Positions 7,763 through 17,314 of a stretch of 64,000 nt of DNA are shown here, one piece after another. Source of the DNA: DAOTVX01 sp034436015. Its GTDB lineage: Bacteria > Chloroflexota > Anaerolineae > Anaerolineales > Villigracilaceae. The notes under the pieces are model-generated. The model did no database searches and was not told the DNA's origin. It was given only the letters and a program-made list of their open reading frames with translations. Position 1 is the first letter of the stretch, and every line of letters starts with the position of its first letter. The position numbers and the translations under genes are program-made. The stretch lies in assembly GCA_034436015.1 (NCBI GenBank), contig DAOTWG010000031.1:62001-126000 (forward strand), in the 5' to 3' direction.

Positions 7763-9853
7763 TCAACCTGCTGCCATCCTCCTCAAGTCCTCCTCGCTAA
7801 TGATTCTCACCCCTAACGCTCTGGCCTTTGCTAACTTCGAGCCTGGGTTTTCGCCGAGCACAAGGTAGGTCGTGTTGCGACTGATCGAATCTGTCACTCG
7901 CCCGCCATGGGATTCGATGAAGTCGTTTACTTCCTCACGGGTAAAGCCACGTAGCGTGCCTGTGACTGCGAAGGTCAGCCCGCTTAAGGGCCCCGCGGCA
8001 GCGCGCTTTGCAGAAGGTTTTTCGACCGGCCAGACTCCTGCTGCCCTCAGTTTTTCTAGTACGCGCTGGTTGCGTTCCCGGCTGAACCAGTCACGGATGG
8101 ATGCGGCGATGTTCGGCCCGATACCCTCCACGGACTGTAGGTCTTCCACGGAGGCCTGGGCCAGCGCGTCCAACGAACCAAAGCGCGTGGCTAAATCACG
8201 GGCGACCACCTCGCCGACGCCGCGAATCCCAAGCGCTGCAATCAAGCGCGCCAGCGGCTGGCGTTTCGATTCGGCAATCGCCCGTAGTAGATTCGCGGCC
8301 TTCTTCTCCGCGAAGCCCTCCAGAGAAAGCAATTGCCCCTCTTTCAGGAGGTACAAGTCGGCCACGTCCGTGACTAAGCCGGCTTCCACCAGTTGCTCGA
8401 CGATTTTGACGCCTAGGCCGTTGATGTCCATGGCGGCTTTGGAGACGAAATGTTCGATGTTGCGAACCAGGTGTGCTGGGCAAGCCGCGTTGACGCAATA
8501 CCACGCCACCTCGCCGGGCAAATGCTCTACCGCCTGACCACACGCCGGGCAGGTCTGCGGCGGCTGATAGGGCTTTTCCTCGCCTGTCCGCAGGTCGGGG
8601 ATGGGGCCGATCACGTAGGGTATCACCTCGCCGGCGCGCTTGACCAGCACGCGATCGCCGGGGCGAATATCCTTCTCGGCAATGTAGTCGAAATTGTGCA
8701 GGGTCGCGTTGCGAACAATGACGCCGTTGATCTCCACCGGTTCCAGGATGGCCTTAGGCGTTAGTACGCCGGTGCGCCCGACCTCTACTTCTATCGCCAG
8801 CAGGCGTGTGGTCACCTCGCGCCCTGGGAATTTGAATGCGACCGCGCCGCGCGGGTCTTTTCCCACATACCCTAGTGCTTCCGCCAGCCGCAAATCGTCA
8901 ACCTTGATTACCATGCCATCTGCCTCATAGGGCAACTCATCGCGACGGTTTTCCCAGGTTAACGTGTACGTCAGCGCCTCCTCGAAGGTGTCGAAACGGC
9001 GCGCGACATCGGTCACCGGAAAGCCGAGCGCGGCCAGCCATTGGAGCAATTCCCACTGAGATGCGGGCACATCGCCATCCTCTGCATAGACAACTTGATA
9101 CACCAAAATCGAGAGTGGGCGACCGGCTGTGACCGCCGGATCCAACTGACGTAGAGATCCGGCAGCCGTGTTGCGCGGGTTGAGGTATGTTCTTTCCCCC
9201 GTTTCTTGCAAGCGACGGTTGAGCGCCTCGAATTCCGCAATTGGGATGAACGCCTCGCCGCGCACGACCAGGTAGGAGGGCAAACGTGGGGTAACGGGCG
9301 GCGGTTGGAGGTCTGCGCGGAGCGGCGATGCTGACTCTACTTGGGAACGTTGGCCGGCAGTCCACAGCGGAATGCGCAAAGGAATAGCCTTGATGGTGCG
9401 CAGGTTGGCCGTAATGTCCTCGCCGATTTCGCCGTCGCCGCGCGTGGCGCCCTGCACGAAAACGCCGTCTCGATAATGAAGCACGACGCTCAGGCCGTCT
9501 ATTTTCGGTTCCACGATGAAGGCAGCCTTGGCCACACGCGCGTCCAGTTTGCAAATCCGTTCATACCAGGCGCGAGCATCTTCCTCGCCGAAGGCGTTGG
9601 CCAGGCTGAGCACCGGGCGCGGGTGACGAACCTTTTCGAACCGCTCCGCCGGCGGTGCGCCGGCGCGCTGACTGGGCGAATCGGGCGTGATCCAATCCGG
9701 ATGCTCCGCCTCCACCCGCCGCAACTTGGCCATCAGTCGGTCATATTCCGCATCGCTGATGACCGGCGAATCGAGTACATAGTAGCGATAGTTATGGAAG
9801 TGGATTTCCCGCTTGAGTTGCTCGTAGCGCTGTCGAAGGGAGACCTCGCTCAT
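7763..9853 (-). CDS. ligA: NAD-dependent DNA ligase LigA
   Basis: Seals nicks in duplex DNA during replication and repair, using NAD+. The 696-residue product has the full family layout. It starts with an N-terminal Ia domain with HNYRYYVLDSP and ISDAEYDRLM, followed by the adenylation domain with EPKIDGLSV (Lys of KxDG). Next come an OB fold with VGRTGVLTPKAILEPV, a four-Cys zinc finger (CPACG and CVNAACP), HhH repeats and a C-terminal BRCT domain. The ATG at 9853 is preferred over the 9907 start because conserved LigA sequence begins right after it. A TATAAT box ends only 6 bases upstream on this strand, so the message may be leaderless. The GAF/PP2C gene ends 25 bases upstream. Confidence 0.97.
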   Translation of the reverse strand: MSEVSLRQRYEQLKREIHFHNYRYYVLDSPVISDAEYDRLMAKLRRVEAEHPDWITPDSPSQRAGAPPAERFEKVRHPRPVLSLANAFGEEDARAWYERICKLDARVAKAAFIVEPKIDGLSVVLHYRDGVFVQGATRGDGEIGEDITANLRTIKAIPLRIPLWTAGQRSQVESASPLRADLQPPPVTPRLPSYLVVRGEAFIPIAEFEALNRRLQETGERTYLNPRNTAAGSLRQLDPAVTAGRPLSILVYQVVYAEDGDVPASQWELLQWLAALGFPVTDVARRFDTFEEALTYTLTWENRRDELPYEADGMVIKVDDLRLAEALGYVGKDPRGAVAFKFPGREVTTRLLAIEVEVGRTGVLTPKAILEPVEINGVIVRNATLHNFDYIAEKDIRPGDRVLVKRAGEVIPYVIGPIPDLRTGEEKPYQPPQTCPACGQAVEHLPGEVAWYCVNAACPAHLVRNIEHFVSKAAMDINGLGVKIVEQLVEAGLVTDVADLYLLKEGQLLSLEGFAEKKAANLLRAIAESKRQPLARLIAALGIRGVGEVVARDLATRFGSLDALAQASVEDLQSVEGIGPNIAASIRDWFSRERNQRVLEKLRAAGVWPVEKPSAKRAAAGPLSGLTFAVTGTLRGFTREEVNDFIESHGGRVTDSISRNTTYLVLGENPGSKLAKARALGVRIISEEDLRRMAAG

Positions 9854-9859
9854 ACTTTC

Positions 9860-9865
9860 ATTATA
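9860..9865 (-). promoter_or_regulatory. Perfect -10 box immediately upstream of ligA
   Basis: TATAAT on the minus strand with 6 bases between it and the ligA ATG. Transcription would be expected to start at or next to the A of the start codon. No good -35 is seen at 16-18 bases. Recognition of the box is direct; the promoter role is inferred. Confidence 0.5.
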
Positions 9866-9878
9866 ACCCTGAATGCCT

Positions 9879-12800
9879 TTACCTCGCGCGAGAGGGCCGC
9901 TTGCCAAGACGGCGCGCGAGCAGCAGGGTCATATCATCCGCTAAAGGCATGCCCTTGACGAAAGCGTGGATTTCCTCTCGAACGGCCTCCATCATGTCGC
10001 GAGCACCGGAGGAGTGTTTCGAGTGCAGAAGCGCGCGCAGGCGTGCCTCGCCGAAGATCTCTCCCTCTGGCGAGAAGGCCTCCGTCAGGCCGTCTGTGTA
10101 GAGGAGCAATCCATCGCCGGCTCGAAGGGTAATGGTATGTTCGCCGATTTCTGCATCCTCCGCTATGCCCAAGGCCATGCCGGTTGGGGCCAGCGACTCG
10201 ATCGTTCCTTCGCTGTGTTGTATCCACAGCGGCGCGTTGTGGCCGGCGTTGGCGTATCGCACTTCATCGCTCTCGGCGGAAAGCAAAAGATAGACCGCCG
10301 TAACGAACATTTGCTGACGGTTATCAGGGATGATCAACTCGTTTACGCGCCGCAGGACTTCGGCCGGCGCGACCACATCGCGCACGACCGCGCGGATGAG
10401 CGTGCGGGTAAGCGCCATAAATAAGGCCGCCGGCATTCCTTTATCCGAGACGTCCGCGATAAGCAATGCAAGTTTCTGCCCCGGCAAGGCGATTGCGTCG
10501 TAGAAATCGCCGCCTACTTCGCGCGCTGTTTCCCAGCAGACCGCGAATTCCCAGCCCTCCAGTTGGGGGAGTCGTTCGGGCAGGAATGTCTGCTGGATTT
10601 GCCGCGCTAGTTGTACTTCATGTTCCAATCGTTCCCGATCGCGCATCTGACGCTGCAACTGTTCATTTTGGATGCTCAATGCAGCCTCCTGCGCGATGGA
10701 TGTGAGAATCTCGATGCGTTTACGACGGAAGCGTAACGCTTTGTTGGTCTCTTCGACCAACAACACCCCGTAGAAGTCACCCTTGATGAGCAAAGGGAAT
10801 CCCATCAACAATCGTTCATCGAGCATCAGCCAGTACTGCTCTTCTTCCGGTGTGCGCGGCAGGATCGGCTGTAGCCAATCTTGCGCCTCGGCGCCGGAAA
10901 GCAAACCGAACGTCATTTGTCGCCGGCGGTATACTTCATCGAGCAGGGGGAATTCGCCCTCCTGAAATTCTCGCCGGAGCGCGTCTTCGACCTCTTGCGG
11001 GAAGCCGTAGCTGTGGGTTGGGCGGAATCGCCCATCTTCCCACAGATAGACTCCACAGGCGTGCACGCCGACCAGCAAGGGGGCCAGGCGGACAAGGGAG
11101 GCAAGCACTTCGTCCAGCGTCGCGGATGTGGCTACTGTCTGGGCCACTTGCAATAGCGCGGCGGAAGCATAGGCCTGTTCCTGTGCGGCATCGTAGAGGC
11201 GAGCGTTCTCGATTGCCACGGCGGCGTAACTGGCAAAGGTGGCCGTAATGGCCTGGGCCTCATGTCCATAGCGCCCCGGTTCGTGGTGGGAGAGGGTCAG
11301 CACGCCGACTGGTTGGTTGCCGATGCGCAAGGCAACGGCGATGGAGGAGTAGTCGGCCGGAAAGCCCAACGCTGCTCCGCTTGGGCCGATGGGGTCGCTT
11401 GGGCGGCGAATCGTCGGTTCTTGCGCCTCCAGGGCGGTCGCCAGGTATGCTTTCGTCTCCGGCCAGAAACGAATGGCTTCTTGCACTTCCTCTCTGTCTG
11501 CGCCGTGTAAATGCGCCAACGTGAGGTCGTCGCCGTCCAGCAACCAGATTGCCGAAACGTCGCAGGGCAGGTTGCGCTCCAGTTCGGTTAGGATGGCGTC
11601 GAGCACATCGTCTACGCTGACTTCGGCGGAAAGCAAGCCGGCCACCTCGCGTAATCCTTCGGCGACGCTCCGCCGCCAGCGCTCGGTGCGATACAGGTCA
11701 GCATTGCGGATGGCGACAGCGATGCTATCGGCCAACGCCTCGCCTAGGAAGACATCCTCCTCACGGAAGGCGTTGACGCGGTCGCTCTGGATATCTAGGA
11801 CGCCGACAACGCGGTTATCGTACACGAGAGGGATGGTCAACTCCGCGCGCGTATCCTCGGGTGGAAGCGGCGAGGGACGGTAGCGCGGTTCCTGGCTGAC
11901 GTCGTTGGCAAGCACGGTCTTTCCATTGCGCGCTACCCAGGCGATGATGCCTTGGTCACGGTCGAGGTGCAGGGCATAGCCGGCTGCGTAGCGTTCAGCG
12001 CGGGCCCCGCTGCCGGCCTCGTAGATGATTTGGCGGCGATTCGGGTGGACGGTAAAGAGGTGAACGTAGGGAAAACCAAGACGTTCCTGAATAAGAGTTA
12101 CGACCCGTGCCAACAGTTTTTCCGGCTCAAGGAGGCTCGTGATTTCCTCGCTGACTTCGGCTACCAGCGCTAATTGACGGGCGCGCTTGTCCAGCGCGGT
12201 ATATAGACGCGTTCCTTCCAGCGCGATGGCAATGGTATCTGCCAGGGCGCGCAGCACCAGCAAATCATTGGGATGAAACGCAGAGAGGCGGTCGGACTGA
12301 ACATCCAACACGCCTAGCACGCGCTCTTCGATTTTGAGCGGCAGGACAACTTCCGCGAGCGTCTCGGGAAGGCTGGCCTCGTAGCGAAAACGCGGCTCAG
12401 CGCGCACATCGTTCGCTAGAATCTCCTGCCCCGATTGTGCTGCCAGGCCGATCAGTCCTTCGCCGAATCGCACCTGTTGCAGCGCCGTTTTTGGCGCGAC
12501 GCGCTCTACCGGCGCGCTGGAACGCAGTTGCAGTGTCTGTTCGCCGGGCTCGCAGGTGAAGAGAGCGACATAGTAATAACGAAAGGTCTTCTGAATCAAA
12601 TCGGTCACGTGGTGCGCCAGTTCATCGGCGCTCGTCAGCTGCGCTAATTGCGCGCTGACGCGACGAACAAGCGTCAATTGTTCCAGTCGCCAGGCCTCGA
12701 CCTCCAAACGATGCGTTGTATAGAGGGCCAGCGTGGTGTGGCTGATCAGCCCCTGGAACCAGTCAAGTTCTTCAGGGGAAAAGGGGTTTGTCGCCGGACG

Positions 12801-13121
12801 GATCGCCTGGAGCGCGCCCAGGGCTGCGCCTTGCATTAGGAAAGGCGCAGCCACCCATGCTTGTCCCTCCTCGCTGGCATGACAAAGTCTGCCTAAGTCC
12901 AGCGCTCGTTGTAAAGCCTCGTTCGGCGGCGCGGACGGGACGATGGGGTTGTTCTCTGCCCCTGGCAGGCGGAAGAACCACTCGTTCCACCAGAGTTCTA
13001 CCTGCCCTTGCAGCACACGGCTTGCCGTTGCCACGATGAGATCGCGCTGCGCAGAGAGCGAACCGGCGCGCAACAGTTCCTCGCCGAGACGAAGGATAGC
13101 GTGCCACCAGGAGGAATTCAT
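9879..13121 (-). CDS. Multi-GAF sensor serine phosphatase (RsbU/SpoIIE type)
   Basis: A 1080-residue cytoplasmic signalling phosphatase. About five GAF-type sensor domains follow one another (roughly 1-150, 155-310, 315-480, 485-650 and 655-815). A short linker with EVQLARQIQQTFLPERLP then leads into a C-terminal PP2C/SpoIIE domain. Its metal-binding signatures are complete: VGGDFYDAI, IADVSDKGMPAALFMA, NAGHNAPLW, YTDGLTEA and the final DDMTLL. Such enzymes dephosphorylate an anti-sigma-factor antagonist. The start codon overlaps the stop of the upstream RsbW-like kinase gene (ATGA), which supports translational coupling and a partner-switching module. The STAS-domain antagonist is not in the window. 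No membrane segment is visible. Confidence 0.9.
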   Translation of the reverse strand: MNSSWWHAILRLGEELLRAGSLSAQRDLIVATASRVLQGQVELWWNEWFFRLPGAENNPIVPSAPPNEALQRALDLGRLCHASEEGQAWVAAPFLMQGAALGALQAIRPATNPFSPEELDWFQGLISHTTLALYTTHRLEVEAWRLEQLTLVRRVSAQLAQLTSADELAHHVTDLIQKTFRYYYVALFTCEPGEQTLQLRSSAPVERVAPKTALQQVRFGEGLIGLAAQSGQEILANDVRAEPRFRYEASLPETLAEVVLPLKIEERVLGVLDVQSDRLSAFHPNDLLVLRALADTIAIALEGTRLYTALDKRARQLALVAEVSEEITSLLEPEKLLARVVTLIQERLGFPYVHLFTVHPNRRQIIYEAGSGARAERYAAGYALHLDRDQGIIAWVARNGKTVLANDVSQEPRYRPSPLPPEDTRAELTIPLVYDNRVVGVLDIQSDRVNAFREEDVFLGEALADSIAVAIRNADLYRTERWRRSVAEGLREVAGLLSAEVSVDDVLDAILTELERNLPCDVSAIWLLDGDDLTLAHLHGADREEVQEAIRFWPETKAYLATALEAQEPTIRRPSDPIGPSGAALGFPADYSSIAVALRIGNQPVGVLTLSHHEPGRYGHEAQAITATFASYAAVAIENARLYDAAQEQAYASAALLQVAQTVATSATLDEVLASLVRLAPLLVGVHACGVYLWEDGRFRPTHSYGFPQEVEDALRREFQEGEFPLLDEVYRRRQMTFGLLSGAEAQDWLQPILPRTPEEEQYWLMLDERLLMGFPLLIKGDFYGVLLVEETNKALRFRRKRIEILTSIAQEAALSIQNEQLQRQMRDRERLEHEVQLARQIQQTFLPERLPQLEGWEFAVCWETAREVGGDFYDAIALPGQKLALLIADVSDKGMPAALFMALTRTLIRAVVRDVVAPAEVLRRVNELIIPDNRQQMFVTAVYLLLSAESDEVRYANAGHNAPLWIQHSEGTIESLAPTGMALGIAEDAEIGEHTITLRAGDGLLLYTDGLTEAFSPEGEIFGEARLRALLHSKHSSGARDMMEAVREEIHAFVKGMPLADDMTLLLARRLGKRPSRAR

Positions 13122-13537
13122 TTTGTTCCCTTACGGCGCTTGACTAAGGTCAATACATTTCCCGCCTTGCCTTGCGCTTCGAAATGGATTTCATCCACCA
13201 AATGACGCATCAGGTACAGGCCTAATCCGCCCACTTGCCGTTCGTGGAGTCCCAAGGAGAGATTGGGGGCAGCAATCGAGGCCGGGTCGAACGGTTGGCC
13301 ATGGTCGCGCAGAATGATTGTCAATGCCTCGTCGTTTGTTTCGCAGGTACACTCGATTTCCCCCCGGTTCTGACCTCCATAGGCGTGTTCGATGATGTTG
13401 GAACAGGCTTCGTCTACTGCCAATTGAACAGCGTATACGTCTGAATCATCCATCCCAATTTCTCGAGCAACGGCGCCGACGAATTCGCGAACGGTATCCA
13501 GAGATTGAAACGTAGCCGGAAAAATTTGCTTACCCAT
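13118..13537 (-). CDS. Anti-sigma regulatory factor / serine kinase (RsbW-like HATPase)
   Basis: About 139 residues forming a GHKL ATPase domain of the RsbW/SpoIIAB type, which phosphorylates an antagonist or sequesters a sigma factor. Motifs seen are an N-box DEACSNIIEHAYGG, a G1-type ILRDHGQPFDP, and a G2-type QVGGLGLYLMRHLVDEI. The gene ends in an ATGA overlap with the GAF-PP2C phosphatase, so kinase and phosphatase are encoded as one unit. The ATG at 13537 fits the usual domain length. A further ATG at 13564, 17 bases after a TATACT box (13582-13587, minus strand), is possible and would add nine residues. Confidence 0.87.
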   Translation of the reverse strand: MGKQIFPATFQSLDTVREFVGAVAREIGMDDSDVYAVQLAVDEACSNIIEHAYGGQNRGEIECTCETNDEALTIILRDHGQPFDPASIAAPNLSLGLHERQVGGLGLYLMRHLVDEIHFEAQGKAGNVLTLVKRRKGTK

Positions 13538-13686
13538 GGCAGTGAACACCCGTCGAGGAAGCATCTTGTTGGGCTATGTTGAGTATAACTGACTTAACCG
13601 CCCATCGCAAGTTGAGCGGTATTTGATCACGGTTCGCGTGTGCTCCCTCGCGCTGTTGTGTCTCCCGGTTACGCGTTGATGCCTAT

Positions 13687-13716
13687 TTGAGAAACTGTAC
13701 ATTTCTGTGGTATGAT
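13687..13716 (+). promoter_or_regulatory. Sigma70-type promoter of the glycan operon
   Basis: TTGAGA (13687-13692), an 18-base spacer and TATGAT (13711-13716) lie about 44 bases before the chosen start of the GT39-like gene. Because the ATG at 13712 would sit inside the -10 box, this promoter also argues for the downstream start. Confidence 0.6.
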
Positions 13717-13759
13717 AAACAGCCTCTGTGAAGAACTCTTCAGCTGCGAGCTTTTGCCT

Positions 13760-15337
13760 ATGATGATTAAGACAAGCAAAGCCCTCTTTTGGCTGATTCT
13801 GTTCGTTGCTATTCCTTTGGCAGGGGTGGCGCTGATTCTATACAACACCCGTTCCGGGCCAGGGCTTGCCAGCGATTCGGCGATCTATCTACAAGGGGCG
13901 CAAAACCTGCAAATGGGACGAGGCTTTTCGCGAACGGCTGGAGACGGAAGTGCTGTTCCAATTGCCGATTTTCCACCGGTATTTTCGACGTTATTGGTTC
14001 TGTTGTCCTTCGGAAACACGGATTTGGATCACCTCATTCAGACTGGGCGGTGGTTGAATGCCGTTCTTTTTGGAGGAAATATTTTCCTCGCTTCTTGGGT
14101 TGTACGTCGCTATACCCGGAGCTGGGGAACCGCCATTTTGACCGGCGCCCTCCTCTTGACGTTTAGCAGGCTTATCAGAATCCATTCTTGGTTAATGACA
14201 GAAGGGGTGTTTATTTTTTTCTTGTTGTTGGCCGTGCTCTTTCTCGATCGTTTTTTGACAGGTCGTCACTTGCGAGACATCGTTGTGGCCGGCCTTGCAA
14301 TGGGATTTCTCGTTTTAACCCGTTATGCTGGCCTTGCTTTCTGGTTCTCCGCCATAGTGAGTTTATGGTTTTTCCAGGGTGGCGATCGAAAGAGTAGAGG
14401 GCTTTCCGTTGCCCTTTTTGGGTTGATTGGCCTGATACCGATAGGGTTGTGGAGTATACGCAATACCTATCTCACCGGCGAAGCGATTGCCGGACGGCAG
14501 GTAGGTTGGCATCTGCTCAAGCCAGAGGTAATTCGCGCCTATCTTCGTGAAGGGATCGCCTGGGCATTCCCGACTGGATTTAACTTGCCTTCCTGGGTAC
14601 AGGGAATGATTGCGATTACGATGGTTTCTGCTCTTCTTATTCCCTACTTTTGGGGGAGGCGGTGGATCTTCGCCGAATCTCTCGCATCGAAATGGCGTGC
14701 TGAGGTGGCGTTACCCGCGTTTCTGTGTATCGCTCTTCTTTTTTATTTGGCTATGTTGGTGGCCAATTCTCTTCTACTCGATGCCAGCACTACGGTGAAA
14801 GCAATTCCACGCTACTTGCTTCCTGGTTGGGTTTGTTTTGTTGTCTTGAGCGTATGTGCCGCCCATGGTGTTTTAAGAGACCATCCGGGTTCTATCTTCC
14901 CCAAGTTGCTGATAATTCCCTACGTTGCGTTTTTCCTCGCAGCGAGTATAGGCAATTCGGTTGCTTATTTCAGAAATGCTGGTTATGGGCTTTTAGATGT
15001 TAGGAATAATTGGAAACAGGAGCAGCGGAGTCTTGAGCAATTGGATCCTTCTCGCCCTCTGATTAGTACGGATCCGGAGAGATTATATTTGCTCACCGGT
15101 CGCCCATCGTATCGTACGCCCCGGCCTTATGCAGTGTACACTCGCGCAGAAAACCCACGTTACCAGGAGGATTTACATCAGATGCGAGACATGGTTCGAA
15201 ATGGCGCTTTCTTGGTAGTTGTGGAAGCCGAACGAGAAGACAAAGCCTATCTTGAGGATCTTAGGCGAGGTTTGCAAGCGATTATCATGGAAGCACATGT
15301 CGAGGTGTATCGTTGGGTTGACCAAACCGGACCGTAG
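13760..15337 (+). CDS. Polytopic glycosyltransferase of the GT39/ArnT/PMT-like superfamily
   Basis: An integral membrane protein of about 525 residues that probably transfers a sugar from a lipid-phosphate donor to an acceptor outside the membrane. The first helix (about 7-27) leads into a loop with GLASDSAIYLQGAQNLQMGRG, where the acidic residue matches the Asp/Glu of the first extracytoplasmic loop in GT39/GT83 enzymes. Ten or so further hydrophobic helices follow, then a hydrophilic C-terminal segment of about 110 residues. The start at 13760 is downstream of a good promoter; the next ATG is one codon on. It is the first gene of a plus-strand operon with a GT2 that could make the polyprenyl-phosphate-sugar donor. 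Acceptor and sugar are unknown. Confidence 0.72.
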   Translation: MMIKTSKALFWLILFVAIPLAGVALILYNTRSGPGLASDSAIYLQGAQNLQMGRGFSRTAGDGSAVPIADFPPVFSTLLVLLSFGNTDLDHLIQTGRWLNAVLFGGNIFLASWVVRRYTRSWGTAILTGALLLTFSRLIRIHSWLMTEGVFIFFLLLAVLFLDRFLTGRHLRDIVVAGLAMGFLVLTRYAGLAFWFSAIVSLWFFQGGDRKSRGLSVALFGLIGLIPIGLWSIRNTYLTGEAIAGRQVGWHLLKPEVIRAYLREGIAWAFPTGFNLPSWVQGMIAITMVSALLIPYFWGRRWIFAESLASKWRAEVALPAFLCIALLFYLAMLVANSLLLDASTTVKAIPRYLLPGWVCFVVLSVCAAHGVLRDHPGSIFPKLLIIPYVAFFLAASIGNSVAYFRNAGYGLLDVRNNWKQEQRSLEQLDPSRPLISTDPERLYLLTGRPSYRTPRPYAVYTRAENPRYQEDLHQMRDMVRNGAFLVVVEAEREDKAYLEDLRRGLQAIIMEAHVEVYRWVDQTGP

Positions 15338-15347
15338 CCGCTACTCT

Positions 15348-16322
15348 ATGTACCACGAACCGCGATCAACCCCGTCCGTCTCTGTGATTCTTCCTGTTTA
15401 CCAAGAGGAAGAAGGTGTTGAAGTTTGTCTAAGCGCACTCGTTAGAGTCCTTGAAGACATTCGCCTGGATTATGAGGTCATTGCTGTAGATGACGGATCT
15501 TCCGACCGTAGTCTAGCTATTTTGCGAGGCTTACAGGAGCAATACGAACGATTGCGAGTCGCTCATCATCTCCACAATCGCGGCTATGGCGCGGCCCTGC
15601 GCACAGGAGTACGGTTGGCGCGAGGAGATCTTGTCGTTTTCATGGATGCTGACGGTCAGCATGTGCCGGAAGAGATTCCTCGTCTGCTTGAACATATTCC
15701 ACCCTATGACTTAGTGATAGGTTATCGAACCAAGAATTATCTTGGTCCTTGGTATCGTAACGCTGGGAACCGCTTCTACAATTGGATTGCCAGTTGGCTC
15801 ACCCGATCGGAAATTAAAGATCTAACCTCTGGATTTCGTGCTATGCGGCGCGAGGCCATGTTGCATTTTCTTTCTCTCCTACCAACGGGTTTTTCTGCCT
15901 CGGCCACGGGAACGCTGGCTTTTCTTAAAGCAGGTTACAACGTACTCTTTATTCCTGTGAATGTTCGCCCTCGAAGCCATGGTCGAAGCAAAGTCAATCT
16001 CTTTGCCGATGGTTGGCGATTTCTCCTATTGACGCTGCGAATCATTGTGTTTTACGATCCGCTCCGCATCTTTGGCCCTCTGGCCGGTATGTTTACAATC
16101 ATGGGCCTAATCAGCTGGATATGGGGAATTTTGGCGGCAGGGCGTTTACTTGTGCCCAATTCCACCGTCTTGTTCTGTATGCTGGCCTTGCTAAGCGTTC
16201 TGGAGGGCATCATCTCCGGTCAGATCGCGGCCGAGCGGATTCATTACTTTGGCGATGAATTCATCACAGTTTATGAGGGGAAACCTTCTAGGAGAATCGA
16301 TGGATCTTCCGCAGCCGGCTGA
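15348..16322 (+). CDS. GT2 family glycosyltransferase, polyprenyl-phosphate sugar transferase type
   Basis: A 324-residue GT-A enzyme like dolichol-phosphate mannose or undecaprenyl-phosphate sugar synthases. Motifs: SVILPVYQEEEGVEVCL, VIAVDDGSSD, NRGYGAALRTG, and DXD as VFMDADGQH. LTSGFRAMRR and RPRSHGRSKVN are typical of the DPM1/GtrB group. Two C-terminal membrane helices (about 245-300) would hold it at the membrane beside its lipid substrate. It starts 10 bases after the GT39-like gene stops. The ATG at 15348 was taken because the conserved domain begins nine residues later. It likely supplies the lipid-linked sugar donor for the GT39-like enzyme. Confidence 0.88.
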   Translation: MYHEPRSTPSVSVILPVYQEEEGVEVCLSALVRVLEDIRLDYEVIAVDDGSSDRSLAILRGLQEQYERLRVAHHLHNRGYGAALRTGVRLARGDLVVFMDADGQHVPEEIPRLLEHIPPYDLVIGYRTKNYLGPWYRNAGNRFYNWIASWLTRSEIKDLTSGFRAMRREAMLHFLSLLPTGFSASATGTLAFLKAGYNVLFIPVNVRPRSHGRSKVNLFADGWRFLLLTLRIIVFYDPLRIFGPLAGMFTIMGLISWIWGILAAGRLLVPNSTVLFCMLALLSVLEGIISGQIAAERIHYFGDEFITVYEGKPSRRIDGSSAAG

Positions 16323-17307
16323 CCGTTTCTCCAACAATCAGATTTTTTCCTTGGTAAGGAGATGGACAAGCACGCCGTTCTCTGCTGCTCTTTTACGCGG
16401 TATGCTTATCTTAATCGCTGTCTCTCCTGTCGGCTATACGACGTACCGGCAATGGCCAGAGGTTCAGAACGCATTCTCGCATGTGCACTGGCTCCCCCTT
16501 TTGGTTTCTATGGCGTTGCTTTTCTTGAGCATGTCCCTGATGGGGATCATCCCCTGGCTTACTTTGAGATCGTTACAAGTGCGACGACCTCTCTACAAAA
16601 TTAGCGGCTTCTATTTCATTTCCCAACTGACCAAGTACTTGCCGGGAGGGATTTGGGCCTATCCTACGCGTGTAGTTGCCTATCAAGCGGATGGCATTGA
16701 TCGAGTCCGCGCCGTTGTCAGTGTGGCGCGCGAAGTGATCTTTTTGTTTCTCGGCGCTGCGTCGGTTGCCAGTGTAGCATACTTCGTTGGTGTACCCTCT
16801 CTTCCTTGGATGCAAGTCCTTGTGGTGTTAGGGGTGGTGGGGTGCTTGTTGGGTATACTTGTCACCTCCTCGCCAAAAGTGCTGGATCTCCTCATAAAAA
16901 TTCCACTCGTGCGCTCTTTTGGATATCATCCTGAACAAGTACACGCACTGGCTGGCCTTAAACCGCTTGATTCCCTGCTATCCTTATTGGCGAGTGGAAT
17001 CTACTGGTTTGGCGCGGGCTTTTCTTTTCTGTACCTTGTGCATGCAGTCAATCCCAGCGCAACGTTACGAAGCGATCAGGCAATAGCCCTGTTTGCTCTG
17101 GCATGGTGTGTGGGTTTCGTTATCGTGATTTTACCAGCCGGATTTGGCGTGCGTGAGACGGCTATCCTATACCTGCTTAAATCCTTTGTCCCTCTAGCAG
17201 ATGCCGTGGCAGTCAGTCTTCTGGCGCGTCTCTGTTGGATGGTCAGCGAGGCTGCCTGGACGGTATTGCTCACCTGGACAATCTTGCCTTGCAGGAAGGC
17301 CAGGTAA
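16300..17307 (+). CDS. Lysylphosphatidylglycerol synthase/flippase-like integral membrane protein (UPF0104)
   Basis: A 335-residue protein with seven or eight hydrophobic helices and the signatures of the UPF0104 family (the transmembrane part of MprF and related lipid flippases). These include YFISQLTKYLPGGIWAYPTRVVAY, VSVAREVIFLFLG and LPAGFGVRETAILYLL. The start is set by an AGGAG five bases before the ATG and overlaps the GT2 gene by 23 bases, so translation is probably coupled. Placement after a GT2 and a GT39-like enzyme suggests export of a lipid-linked sugar, but the family has few assigned substrates, so that is inference. Confidence 0.8.
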   Translation: MDLPQPADRFSNNQIFSLVRRWTSTPFSAALLRGMLILIAVSPVGYTTYRQWPEVQNAFSHVHWLPLLVSMALLFLSMSLMGIIPWLTLRSLQVRRPLYKISGFYFISQLTKYLPGGIWAYPTRVVAYQADGIDRVRAVVSVAREVIFLFLGAASVASVAYFVGVPSLPWMQVLVVLGVVGCLLGILVTSSPKVLDLLIKIPLVRSFGYHPEQVHALAGLKPLDSLLSLLASGIYWFGAGFSFLYLVHAVNPSATLRSDQAIALFALAWCVGFVIVILPAGFGVRETAILYLLKSFVPLADAVAVSLLARLCWMVSEAAWTVLLTWTILPCRKAR

Positions 17308-17314
17308 ACTTCTC

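Noticed and set aside
9341..9958. 205-codon plus-strand frame opposite ligA
   Set aside because: Antisense to the LigA adenylation domain with no motifs of its own.
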